In this document: piece by piece, positions 47,223-55,584 of the stretch | How the letters are laid out: every line of letters begins with the position of its first letter | Position numbering within the stretch: position 1 is the first letter of the stretch | Assembly: GCF_026686735.1 (NCBI RefSeq) | Contig: NZ_CP113432.1 | Location: forward strand, 5,755,001-5,819,000 | From: Pseudomonas triclosanedens | GTDB lineage: Bacteria; Pseudomonadota; Gammaproteobacteria; Pseudomonadales; Pseudomonadaceae | Direction: 5' to 3' | Length of the DNA stretch: 64,000 bases | Made by a program: the position numbers and the translations under genes | Notes under the pieces: generated by a model | Told to the model about the DNA's origin: nothing | Database searches by the model: none | Seen by the model: the letters and a program-made list of their open reading frames with translations, nothing else

Positions 47223-49121
47223 ATGTCTCGACTACCGGTCATCGTTGGTTTTGGTGGATATAACGCTGCGGGTCGCAGCTCGTTCCACCATGGGTTCCGC
47301 CGCACAGTCCTCGAATCGATGGAGCCGGCAGCCCGCCAGGAAACCCTCGCCGGCCTCGCGGTAATGATGAAGCTGGTGAAGCACGAAGCCGGACAGTACC
47401 AGGACAGCGACGGCCAGCCGCTGACGCTCGGCGACATCGAGCAGCGCTTCGCCGAGCAGATTCGCCAGTCCACCCTGATCCGCCGCATCGAACTGCAATA
47501 CCTCGACGTCGATGCCGCGCACTGCCACAAGAGCATCACCCTGGGCGCCGCCGGCAGCCCGGTAACCTTCACCACCCAGCGCAAGCAACTGCCCGAACCG
47601 CTGCCGGCCAACTGGTCGGTGGAAGAGCTCGAAGGCGGCGAAGTCCGCGTCACCCTGCACGACAGTTGCGAATTCAAAGTCGACAGCTACCGCGCGCTGC
47701 CGGTGAAATCCGCCGGGCAACTGCCCACCGGCTTCGAGCCGGGCGAACTCTACAACTCGCGCTTCCATCCGCGAGGCCTGCAGATGTCCGTGGTCGCCGC
47801 CACCGACGCGGTGCGCTCCACCGGCATCGACTGGCAGACCATCTGCGATCACGTACAGCCCGACGAAATCGCCGTGTTCTCCAGCAGCATCATGAGCCAG
47901 CTCGACGAGAACGGTTTCGGCGGCCTGCTGCAATCGCGCCTGCGTGGCCACCGCGTATCGGCCAAGCAACTGCCGCTGGGCTTCAACAGCATGCCCACCG
48001 ACTTCATCAACGCCTACGTACTGGGCAGCGTCGGCATGACCGGCAGCGTCACCGGCGCCTGCGCCACCTTCCTCTATAACCTGCAGAAAGGCATCGACGT
48101 CATCACCACCGGCCAGGCCCGCGTGGCGATCGTCGGCAACGCCGAAGCGCCGATCACCTCCGAAATCATCGAGGGCTACGCCGCAATGGGCGCGCTGGCC
48201 ACCGAAGAGGGGCTGCGCCACATCGAAGGCCGCGACGACGTCGACTTCCGCCGCGCCAGCCGCCCCTTCGGCGAGAACTGCGGCTTCACCCTGGCCGAAT
48301 CCGCGCAGTACGTAGTGCTGATGGACGACGCCCTTGCCCTGGAACTGGGCGCCGACATCCACGGCTCGGTGACGGACGTGTTCATCAACGCCGACGGCTT
48401 CAAGAAGTCCATCTCCGCCCCCGGCCCGGGCAACTACCTGACGATGGCCAAGGCCGTCGCCGCCGCTGCCCAGATCGTCGGCCCGGACAGCGTGCGCAAG
48501 CACAGCTTCGTGCACGCCCACGGCTCCAGCACCCCCGCCAACCGCGTCACCGAATCGGAAATCCTCGACCGCGTCGCCACCGCCTTCGGCATCAGCGGCT
48601 GGCCGATCGCCGCGGTCAAGTCCTTCGTCGGCCACTCCCTGGCCACCGCCAGCGCCGACCAGTTGATCTCCGCCCTTGGCACCTTCCGCTATGGCGTGGT
48701 ACCGGGCATCAAGACCGTCGACACCTTCGCCGATGACGTCTTCAAGGACCACATCAGCCTGTCCAACCGCGACGTTCGCCGCGACGACCTGGAAGTCTGC
48801 TTCATCAACTCCAAGGGCTTCGGCGGCAACAACGCCACCGGCGTGCTGCTGTCCCCGTCCGTGACCGAGAAGATGCTGCGCAAGCGCCACGGCGATGCGG
48901 CGTTCGACGCCTACCTGACCCGCCGCGAAGCTACCCGCGCCGCCGCCCGCCAATATGACGAGCAGGCAACCCAGGGCCGCTTCGACATCATCTACAACTT
49001 CGGCAACGACATGATCGACGAGCAGGCCATCGAGATCAGCGACAAAGGCGTGCAGGTGCCGGGCTTCAGCCAGGCCATCGCCTACAAGAAGGACGCCCGT
49101 TTCAGCGACATGCTCGACTGA
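47223..49121 (+). CDS. fabY: Beta-ketoacyl-ACP synthase FabY
   Basis: 632 residues. Thiolase-fold condensing enzyme with nucleophile Cys280 in TGACATF, His431/His433 in HAHGSS and His471 in FVGHS. It is longer than FabB/FabF (about 410) because of a roughly 200-residue N-terminal extension. In P. aeruginosa the equivalent gene after arcC (PA5174) is FabY, which starts fatty-acid synthesis by condensing acetyl-CoA with malonyl-ACP in place of FabH (established). Identity here rests on length, position and active-site layout. Confidence 0.9.
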   Translation: MSRLPVIVGFGGYNAAGRSSFHHGFRRTVLESMEPAARQETLAGLAVMMKLVKHEAGQYQDSDGQPLTLGDIEQRFAEQIRQSTLIRRIELQYLDVDAAHCHKSITLGAAGSPVTFTTQRKQLPEPLPANWSVEELEGGEVRVTLHDSCEFKVDSYRALPVKSAGQLPTGFEPGELYNSRFHPRGLQMSVVAATDAVRSTGIDWQTICDHVQPDEIAVFSSSIMSQLDENGFGGLLQSRLRGHRVSAKQLPLGFNSMPTDFINAYVLGSVGMTGSVTGACATFLYNLQKGIDVITTGQARVAIVGNAEAPITSEIIEGYAAMGALATEEGLRHIEGRDDVDFRRASRPFGENCGFTLAESAQYVVLMDDALALELGADIHGSVTDVFINADGFKKSISAPGPGNYLTMAKAVAAAAQIVGPDSVRKHSFVHAHGSSTPANRVTESEILDRVATAFGISGWPIAAVKSFVGHSLATASADQLISALGTFRYGVVPGIKTVDTFADDVFKDHISLSNRDVRRDDLEVCFINSKGFGGNNATGVLLSPSVTEKMLRKRHGDAAFDAYLTRREATRAAARQYDEQATQGRFDIIYNFGNDMIDEQAIEISDKGVQVPGFSQAIAYKKDARFSDMLD

Positions 49122-49137
49122 GCCGGACCCTCGAACG

Positions 49138-49166
49138 AAAAAAGCCGGGCGAGATGCCCGGCTTTT
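49138..49166 (+). terminator. Rho-independent terminator of fabY
   Basis: AAAGCCGGGC / GCCCGGCTTT with GAGAT loop and A and T flanks on both sides; could act in both directions, also for the minus-strand HDOD gene ending at 49261. Confidence 0.88.
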
Positions 49167-49260
49167 CTCTGTCTGGCGCTGGCCTGAGCGCCCCCGGTTG
49201 CAGGAGCAGGCAGGCAGTCGAACGCGCGATGGCGATATCGATCCCGCAGGCGCACGCAGG

Positions 49261-50139
49261 TCAGTACGTACCCTGCCCCACGCCCAGTTCGAGAATGCTG
49301 CTCTTGAGGTTCTCGAAGTCGTACTCCGACAGCCCCACGTAGTCCAGCACCCGCGCACGAATGCTCTCCCATTCATGGTCTTCCGGCTGGTTGCCCAGCA
49401 CCCGGTGCGAGCCACAGATGTGCTCGGCCATCTTGAGGATCGCCAGCAGGTTCTTCAGTTGCGTATCGCGCGAACTGTCGTCGCTGAAGATCGACAGCGC
49501 ATTGTGATGGTTGGCGATCGCCTCGCAGACATACTCCGGCAGGCGCCAGGAGCGAGCGGTGAAATAGCCCACCACCGCGTGGTTGGTATTGAGCACACGG
49601 TTCTCGGTATCCACCACGCGGCGCTCGTCGCTGGCGCTGGCATAGGCTTCCTCCAGCACCGCCATGTAGTGAGGGAAGCGCTTGAGCATCAACGGAATGC
49701 CACAGTTGTGGAACAAGCCCAGCGCATACGCCTCATCCACCGACTCGTAGCCGATGCGCTTGGCCAGCGTCAGGCAACTCATCGCCACGTCCTGCGCCGT
49801 GTCCCAGAAGCGGTTGAGCGTGACGATGGTGTCATCGGTCATCTCGCCCTTGATCGACTGCGCGTTGATCAGGTTGATCACCGAGCGGCTGCCGAGCAGG
49901 TTCACCGCGCGCTGGATCGAGGTGATCCGGTTGGCCAGCCCGAAGAACGGCGAATTCACCAGCTTGAGCAAAGCGCCCGACAGCCCCGGGTCCTGGCTGA
50001 TCAGCTTGGCGATCGCCTTCAGGTCCGGGTTGGGCATGAACTGCTCCATCTGCAGATCGACCATGATCTGCGGCTGCGGCGGCACACTGATGCCCTGCAG
50101 GGCCTGGCGGATCTGTTCGGGAGAGAGTTCCTGGGACAT
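49261..50139 (-). CDS. HDOD domain signalling protein
   Basis: 292 residues if it starts at MSQELSPEQIRQAL (50139); upstream in-frame starts at 50223 and 50289 give extensions with no family character. The HDOD domain (about 15-215) shows ISQDPGLSGALLKLVNSPFFGL, ITSIQRAVNLLGSRSVINLI and AYALGLFHNCGIPLML, then NHHNALSIFSDD. HDOD proteins lack full HD catalytic sets and act in signalling or regulation. It is divergent from pfpI and lies at the junction of two blocks that are far apart in PAO1. Confidence 0.85.
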   Translation of the reverse strand: MSQELSPEQIRQALQGISVPPQPQIMVDLQMEQFMPNPDLKAIAKLISQDPGLSGALLKLVNSPFFGLANRITSIQRAVNLLGSRSVINLINAQSIKGEMTDDTIVTLNRFWDTAQDVAMSCLTLAKRIGYESVDEAYALGLFHNCGIPLMLKRFPHYMAVLEEAYASASDERRVVDTENRVLNTNHAVVGYFTARSWRLPEYVCEAIANHHNALSIFSDDSSRDTQLKNLLAILKMAEHICGSHRVLGNQPEDHEWESIRARVLDYVGLSEYDFENLKSSILELGVGQGTY

Positions 50140-50276
50140 GGTGGACGTGTCGAAAGTTGACGGGGCGCACAGTTTACCCAGAGTGCGGCATTCTGGAACC
50201 GGCGTTTTAGACTGAACTTTCATCGGCCAAAGGGTCGGAACCTTTACACCCCAGAGGACGAAACGGGAGATTCGCC

Positions 50277-50816
50277 ATGAGCCAGACACTCAAAGGCAAG
50301 ACCGTCGCCATCCTGGTCACCGATGGCTTCGAGCAGATCGAACTGACCGGGCCGCGCCAGGCCCTGGAGAAGGCAGGCGCCGAGATTCACATCCTTTCCG
50401 ACAACATCGATGAAGTACGCGGCTGGAACCACGACCAACCCGCCGACACATTCAGCGTCGACAGCACCTTCGAAGCCGCGCGCATCGACGACTACGATGC
50501 ACTGCTGCTACCCGGCGGCGTGATCAACGCCGACCAGATTCGCAGCCTGCCCAAGGCCCAGGAACTGGTGAAACGCGCCGACCACGCCGGCAAACCCATC
50601 GCAGTGATCTGTCACGGCGCCTGGCTGCTGGTTTCCGCCGGGCTGGTGAAAGGCCGGACGCTGACCAGTTGGAACTCGCTCAAGGACGACATCAGCAACG
50701 CCGGCGGGCACTGGGTCGACCGCCAGGTAGTCAAGGACGGGCATCTCATCAGCAGCCGCAAGCCCGATGACATCCCGGCCTTCAACAAGCAACTGATCGA
50801 AACACTCGCCGCCTGA
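50277..50816 (+). CDS. pfpI: PfpI/DJ-1 family protein (type 1 glutamine amidotransferase-like)
   Basis: 179 residues. DJ-1/PfpI fold with VAILVTDGFEQIELTGPRQAL (acidic residue of the triad), LLLPGGVINADQIR and the nucleophile elbow IAVICHGAWLLVSAG (Cys). Members act as deglycases, proteases or stress chaperones; PAO1 PA0355 carries the name PfpI. GGGAGA before the ATG. Divergent from the HDOD gene. Confidence 0.88.
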   Translation: MSQTLKGKTVAILVTDGFEQIELTGPRQALEKAGAEIHILSDNIDEVRGWNHDQPADTFSVDSTFEAARIDDYDALLLPGGVINADQIRSLPKAQELVKRADHAGKPIAVICHGAWLLVSAGLVKGRTLTSWNSLKDDISNAGGHWVDRQVVKDGHLISSRKPDDIPAFNKQLIETLAA

Positions 50817-50870
50817 CGCCCCAGTCGACCAAAAGCGCGCGCCCCGCTCCGGCGGCGCGCGCCGCTGCGT

Positions 50871-50876
50871 TATAAT
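50871..50876 (+). promoter_or_regulatory. -10 element of the rlmI-like gene
   Basis: TATAAT followed by CGCGCTCTTTT; 16 of 17 bases recur at 55551-55567 before the NCS2 permease. No recognisable -35. The GC-rich discriminator suggests growth-rate control (inference). Confidence 0.55.
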
Positions 50877-50902
50877 CGCGCTCTTTTGCCGGAGCTACCC
50901 CC

Positions 50903-52099
50903 ATGACCCTGCCCAGCCTGCGTCTGAAAGCCAACGCCGAGCGCCGCCTGCGCGCTGGCCACCTGTGGGTCTACAGTAACGAGGTGGACGTCGCCGCGAC
51001 CCCGCTGAACGGCTTCGGCGCCGGCGAGCAGGCCATCCTCGAAATGGCCAACGGCAAGCCGCTGGGCATCGTCGCAGTGAGCCCGAACAACCTCATCTGC
51101 GCACGCCTGATTTCCCGCGAAACCAAGCACATTCTCGACAAATCCCTGCTTGTTCACCGCCTGAACGTAGCACTCAGCCTGCGCGACCGCCTCTTCGACA
51201 AACCCTTCTACCGCCTGGTCTATGGCGACTCCGACCTGCTGCCGGGCCTGGTGGTGGACCGTTTCGGCGACGTGCTGGTGGTGCAACTGGCCTCGGCCAC
51301 GATGGAAAAGCACCGCGACGACGTACTCGCCGCGCTGCTGCAAGTGCTCAAGCCCAGCGCCGTGCTGTGGAAGAACGATTCCAGCGCCCGTGACGCGGAA
51401 GGTCTGGAGCGCTACGTGGCGAACGCCTACGGCGACGTTCCGGAATGGGTCGCCCTGGAAGAGAACGGTGTGAAGTTCGAAGCTCCGGTACTGGCCGGCC
51501 AGAAGACCGGCTGGTTCTACGACCACCGCATGAACCGCGCACGCCTGGCCCCCTACGTAAAGGGCAAGCGCGTACTCGACCTGTTCAGCTACATCGGTGG
51601 CTGGGGTATCCAGGCCGCAGCCTTCGGCGCCAGTGAAGTGATGTGCGTGGACGCCTCCGGCTTCGCCCTCGATGGCGTGGAACGCAACGCCACCCTCAAC
51701 GGCCTGGCCGAGAAAGTCGCCTGCGTGGAAGGCGACGTATTCGACGCACTGCGCGAGCTGAAGGCAGCCGATGAGCGCTTCGACGTGATCGTCGCCGACC
51801 CGCCCGCCTTCATCAAACGCAAGAAGGACCTCAAGAACGGCGAAGCCGCCTACCGCCGCCTCAATGAACAGGCCATGCGCCTGCTGTCCAAGGACGGCGT
51901 CCTGGTCAGCGCCTCCTGCTCGATGCACCTGCCCGAGGACGACCTGCAGAACATCCTGCTCGGCAGCGCCCGCCACCTCGACCGCAACATTCAGCTTCTG
52001 GAGCGCGGCGGCCAGGGCCCGGATCACCCGGTACACCCGGCGATCCACGAAACCCGCTACATCAAGAGCCTCACCGTTCGCCTGCTGCCCAACGGCTAA
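50903..52099 (+). CDS. rlmI: RlmI-like class I rRNA (cytosine-C5)-methyltransferase
   Basis: 398 residues. N-terminal PUA domain (LKANAERRLRAGHLWVYSNEV), EEHD-like middle part, then a Rossmann methyltransferase with VLDLFSYIGGWGIQAA (motif I), VDASGFALDGVERNA and VADPPAFIKRKKDL, and the catalytic cysteine in VSASCSMHL. This is the RlmI/YccW layout, which methylates C1962 of 23S rRNA. GGAG nine bases before the ATG; terminator after the stop. Confidence 0.85.
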   Translation: MTLPSLRLKANAERRLRAGHLWVYSNEVDVAATPLNGFGAGEQAILEMANGKPLGIVAVSPNNLICARLISRETKHILDKSLLVHRLNVALSLRDRLFDKPFYRLVYGDSDLLPGLVVDRFGDVLVVQLASATMEKHRDDVLAALLQVLKPSAVLWKNDSSARDAEGLERYVANAYGDVPEWVALEENGVKFEAPVLAGQKTGWFYDHRMNRARLAPYVKGKRVLDLFSYIGGWGIQAAAFGASEVMCVDASGFALDGVERNATLNGLAEKVACVEGDVFDALRELKAADERFDVIVADPPAFIKRKKDLKNGEAAYRRLNEQAMRLLSKDGVLVSASCSMHLPEDDLQNILLGSARHLDRNIQLLERGGQGPDHPVHPAIHETRYIKSLTVRLLPNG

Positions 52100-52119
52100 G
52101 GCTGAGCGGCACGAAAAAC

Positions 52120-52151
52120 GGGGCGCCTCCCGACGGGAGCGCCCCTTTTTT
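52120..52151 (+). terminator. Rho-independent terminator of the rlmI-like gene
   Basis: GGGGCGCCTCCCG / CGGGAGCGCCCC (one bulged C) followed by TTTTTT. Confidence 0.9.
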
Positions 52152-52181
52152 CAATCCATCGCCGCAAAGCGCAGCATGGCT

Positions 52182-52508
52182 TCACTTCGGCGGCAGCAGC
52201 GAATCCGCTTCGCTGATCGTCGCCTTGCCCGTGCTGCGCTGGAACAGGCACAGCTCGCGCCCCTCCTTCCCCTTCATGTGCGCCTGCGCGCCCTTCTGCG
52301 AATACCGGCCACCGATCATCAGCGCCGTGTAGCCGACGCTGTCATCGAACAGCACCGGCGCGCCCAGTATCTTCTTGTTCTGCAGATGGCTCAGGGCCAG
52401 GCAACTCTCGCGCTGCAGCTTGTCCTGAGCCTGCCAGGCCCCGTCCGACGAGGCTTGCACGGCGCCGGCGAAAAGCGCGGCGAGCAGGGCGATCCGGGAA
52501 ATCCTCAT
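52182..52508 (-). CDS. Small secreted protein of unknown function
   Basis: 108 residues from MRISRIALLAALFAGAVQAS, a clear Sec signal peptide with cleavage expected after VQA; GGAGGG precedes the ATG. An upstream in-frame start at 52541 would bury the signal. The mature part (about 90 residues) has two cysteines, in RESCLALSHL and RELCLFQRS, that could form a disulfide, and the segment VGYTALMIGGRYSQKG. I do not recognise the family. Single gene facing the rlmI terminator. Confidence 0.75.
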   Translation of the reverse strand: MRISRIALLAALFAGAVQASSDGAWQAQDKLQRESCLALSHLQNKKILGAPVLFDDSVGYTALMIGGRYSQKGAQAHMKGKEGRELCLFQRSTGKATISEADSLLPPK

Positions 52509-52869
52509 GCGAACCCTCCAGTGGGCAGGAAGAAATGGCAACCCTGAGGGCTACCGGCTTCAGCACAGTCTATACGCCCCCGACCGCCAGCCTTCCCCTC
52601 GCCAGCAGGCACGGCGTAGAATCCGGGCATTCCTGCCATTTATCCCCCGGCGGGCCTGTGAGCCCCGGCCAGGCAGGCGGTGACCCCGCCACGCCCCGCG
52701 CCGCAACGCCCATGCAAGGCTATCTGCTGTTTGCATCCGGTGCGTACCGCGCTCACGATACGAATTCAGAGTCCGCCAGGGTCTCGCCGGCCAGCGCCAC
52801 CCGCTGAACGCCGCCGCAACCAAGACCCGCAGCGACTCCCCCGAGACCTGATAGCCGCAGGAACGTGTC
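52509..52869 (+). promoter_or_regulatory. 361-base region upstream of ilvD
   Basis: No gene seen. TAGAAT at 52617-52622 followed by a GC-rich stretch is a possible -10 for ilvD, leaving a leader of about 240 bases. I see no branched-chain leader peptide and no clear attenuator hairpin. Confidence 0.35.
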
Positions 52870-54708
52870 ATGCCCGATTACCGCTCGAAAACCTCCACCC
52901 ACGGCCGCAACATGGCCGGCGCCCGCGCCCTGTGGCGCGCCACCGGGATGAAGGACGAAGACTTCAAGAAACCGATCATCGCCATCGCCAACTCCTTCAC
53001 CCAGTTCGTGCCCGGCCACGTGCACCTGAAGGACCTGGGCCAACTGGTCGCCCGCGAGATCGAAAAGCACGGCGGCGTGGCCAAGGAATTCAACACCATC
53101 GCCGTGGACGACGGCATCGCGATGGGCCACGACGGCATGCTCTACTCCCTGCCGAGCCGCGAGATCATCGCCGACTCCGTGGAGTACATGGTCAACGCCC
53201 ACTGCGCCGACGCCATCGTCTGCATCTCCAACTGCGACAAGATCACCCCCGGCATGCTGATGGCCGCCCTGCGCCTGAACATCCCGGTGGTATTCGTCTC
53301 CGGCGGCCCGATGGAAGCCGGCAAGACCAAGCTGGCCAGCCACGGCCTGGACCTGGTCGACGCGATGGTGGTTGCCGCCGACGACTCCTGCTCCGACGAG
53401 AAAGTCGCCGAGTACGAGCGCAGCGCCTGCCCCACCTGCGGTTCGTGCTCCGGCATGTTCACCGCCAACTCCATGAACTGCCTGACCGAAGCTCTCGGCC
53501 TGTCCCTGCCGGGCAACGGTTCGACCCTGGCCACCCACTCCGACCGCGAACAACTGTTCCTGCGCGCTGGCCGCCTGGCCGTCGAACTGTGCCAGCGCTA
53601 CTACGGCGAAGGCGACGACTCCGTACTCCCGCGCAACATCGCCAACTTCAAGGCGTTCGAGAACGCCATGACCCTCGATATCGCGATGGGCGGTTCGACC
53701 AACACCATCCTGCACCTGCTGGCCGCCGCCCAGGAGGCGGAAGTGCCGTTCGACCTGCGCGACATCGATCGTCTGTCGCGCAAGGTTCCGCAACTGTGCA
53801 AGGTGGCGCCGAACATCCAGAAGTACCACATGGAAGACGTGCACCGCGCCGGCGGCATCTTCTCCATCCTCGGCGAACTGGCCCGTGGCGGCCTGCTGCA
53901 CACCGACGTGGGCACCGTGCACAGCCCGAGCATGGCCGACGCCATTGCCGAATGGGATATCACCCAGACCCAGGACGAGAAGGTCCACACCTTCTTCAAG
54001 GCCGGCCCCGCCGGCATCCCCACGCAAGTGGCGTTCAGCCAGAGCACCCGCTGGGACAGCCTGGACGATGACCGCGCCGAAGGCTGCATCCGCAGCGTCG
54101 AGCACGCCTACTCCCAGGAAGGCGGCCTGGCCGTGCTGTACGGCAACATCGCCCTGGACGGCTGCGTGGTGAAAACCGCCGGCGTGGATGAATCCATCCA
54201 CGTATTCGAAGGCACCGCGAAGATCTTCGAAAGCCAGGACGCCGCCGTGAAAGGCATCCTCGCCGACGAAGTCAAACCGGGCGATATCGTGATCATCCGC
54301 TACGAAGGCCCGAAAGGCGGCCCGGGCATGCAGGAAATGCTGTACCCGACCAGCTACCTGAAGTCCAAGGGCCTGGGCAAGCAGTGCGCCCTGCTCACCG
54401 ACGGCCGCTTCTCCGGCGGCACCTCCGGCCTTTCCATCGGCCACGCCTCCCCGGAAGCCGCCGCTGGCGGCGCCATCGGCCTGGTACAGGACGGCGACAA
54501 GGTGCTGATCGACATCCCCAACCGCAGCATCAACCTGCTGGTGAGCGACGACGAACTCGCCGCCCGCCGCGTCGAGCAGGACAAGAAAGGCTGGAAACCG
54601 GCCCAACCGCGTGCGCGCAAGGTAAGTACTGCACTGAAGGCTTATGCGCTGCTGGCAACCAGTGCGGATAAGGGTGCGGTGCGGGATAAGGCATTGCTGG
54701 AAGGGTGA
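52870..54708 (+). CDS. ilvD: Dihydroxy-acid dehydratase
   Basis: 612 residues. Iron-sulfur ligands in [13 protein letters not shown] and [17 protein letters not shown], plus [29 protein letters not shown] and the C-terminal [11 protein letters not shown]. Third common step of valine, leucine and isoleucine synthesis. Full length for the IlvD (rather than sugar-acid dehydratase) branch. CAGGAA precedes the ATG. Terminator follows. Confidence 0.97.
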   Translation: MPDYRSKTSTHGRNMAGARALWRATGMKDEDFKKPIIAIANSFTQFVPGHVHLKDLGQLVAREIEKHGGVAKEFNTIAVDDGIAMGHDGMLYSLPSREIIADSVEYMVNAHCADAIVCISNCDKITPGMLMAALRLNIPVVFVSGGPMEAGKTKLASHGLDLVDAMVVAADDSCSDEKVAEYERSACPTCGSCSGMFTANSMNCLTEALGLSLPGNGSTLATHSDREQLFLRAGRLAVELCQRYYGEGDDSVLPRNIANFKAFENAMTLDIAMGGSTNTILHLLAAAQEAEVPFDLRDIDRLSRKVPQLCKVAPNIQKYHMEDVHRAGGIFSILGELARGGLLHTDVGTVHSPSMADAIAEWDITQTQDEKVHTFFKAGPAGIPTQVAFSQSTRWDSLDDDRAEGCIRSVEHAYSQEGGLAVLYGNIALDGCVVKTAGVDESIHVFEGTAKIFESQDAAVKGILADEVKPGDIVIIRYEGPKGGPGMQEMLYPTSYLKSKGLGKQCALLTDGRFSGGTSGLSIGHASPEAAAGGAIGLVQDGDKVLIDIPNRSINLLVSDDELAARRVEQDKKGWKPAQPRARKVSTALKAYALLATSADKGAVRDKALLEG

Positions 54709-54723
54709 GCTCATTGAGCTAAT

Positions 54724-54751
54724 AAAAAGCCCGGCAGACGCCGGGCTTTTT
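54724..54751 (+). terminator. Rho-independent terminator of ilvD
   Basis: GCCCGGC / GCCGGGC with AGAC loop, AAAAA before and TTTTT after. Confidence 0.92.
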
Positions 54752-54783
54752 AGTGAGATAAATTTTAGTCAACAGTCCACCAA

Positions 54784-54820
54784 AGTAAAAACCCCTAACT
54801 TTACAAGCAAGGGGTTTACT
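54784..54820 (-). terminator. Terminator of the pilin gene
   Basis: On the minus strand AGTAAACCCCT pairs with AGGGGTTTTTACT around a 12-13-base loop, ending in a T-rich run, 20 bases after the pilin stop. Confidence 0.75.
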
Positions 54821-54839
54821 TTAAACATCGAAGCAACTA

Positions 54840-55265
54840 TCAACGACACCCGGATGGAAGGGTATTATTCTTAGACAAGCCGGTGCACTTCCAGCTAGCA
54901 ATCTGGTTTTTTGCAGCATTCAGCGTTGGAGTCAAAGTCATTGTTTGACCATTCAGGGCGCCAGAATCAAACTTCACACTTATAATCCCGCCACTCGTAA
55001 CACTGGCGCTCTTAGCCTTGAAATACTTCCCCTCAAGGTCTTGGGCTGCAGCAATGGTATCTGTCGTCGCCGTCAAGGATCCTGCATTTGCGGTGTCGAC
55101 AGCTACATCACCCTGGATTCCCGCCGTCGCCTGCAATGCCTCGACAGCCTGGGAGCGAGCCGTGTAATCCTGATATGCCGGGAAGGCAATCGAGGCCAGA
55201 ATACCGATAATCGCAATTACGATCATCAGTTCGATAAGGGTAAAACCCTTCTGCATACTTTTCAT
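54840..55265 (-). CDS. Type IV major-pilin-like protein
   Basis: 141 residues. Short leader MKSMQKG then [25 protein letters not shown]: the prepilin peptidase site G7/F8, Glu at mature position 5, and the hydrophobic alpha-1 spine. The C-terminal D-loop is closed by Cys127 and Cys140 (CTGL...PSGC), as in PilA. AGGTGA precedes the ATG. The usual RpoN promoter of pilA is not visible upstream. The gene is visibly more AT-rich than its neighbours and sits alone between ilvD and the permease, away from pilBCD or tRNA, so it looks transferred. It may be a second pilin or the only PilA; that cannot be told from this window. Confidence 0.88.
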   Translation of the reverse strand: MKSMQKGFTLIELMIVIAIIGILASIAFPAYQDYTARSQAVEALQATAGIQGDVAVDTANAGSLTATTDTIAAAQDLEGKYFKAKSASVTSGGIISVKFDSGALNGQTMTLTPTLNAAKNQIASWKCTGLSKNNTLPSGCR

Positions 55266-55584
55266 ATCGATTCACCTGCTAGTCATTAAGTTGTCTTTCC
55301 GACATTCACCAGAACATTCACAAAGAACACCGGATAACTTCATTTAATGACTCGCAGAAAACTCATTTAAGTCGGATTATTCCTCCCAAGACGTGGAAAA
55401 TTCCGATGCACTTTATTTTCATAGACAACTCCAAAAAACTCTGACTCAAGCTGTCACCTCATATATAACTTCCTATCAGTCGCTGACAATTACCGTCACC
55501 CACTCGTCATCCCTTGCGTCGCGGCACTGTCCCGCGTGGCGTCTGGCCAGTAAAATCGCGCTCTTTTTTCCCGGACCGCCGCCC
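55266..55584 (+). promoter_or_regulatory. 319-base region between pilin and NCS2 permease genes
   Basis: AT-rich up to about 55500, then core-like. It contains the inverted repeat AGTCATTAA (55281-55289) / TTAATGACT (55344-55352) just upstream of the pilin, a candidate regulatory site, and TAAAAT-CGCGCTCTTTT (55551-55567) before the permease. No further gene. Confidence 0.45.
55551..55556 (+). promoter_or_regulatory. -10 element of the NCS2 permease gene
   Basis: TAAAAT followed by CGCGCTCTTTT, 16 of 17 bases identical to 50871-50887. No clear -35. Confidence 0.45.

Noticed and set aside
55266..55400. RpoN promoter for the pilin gene
   Set aside because: No TGGC-N8-TTGC pattern on the minus strand upstream of the start.
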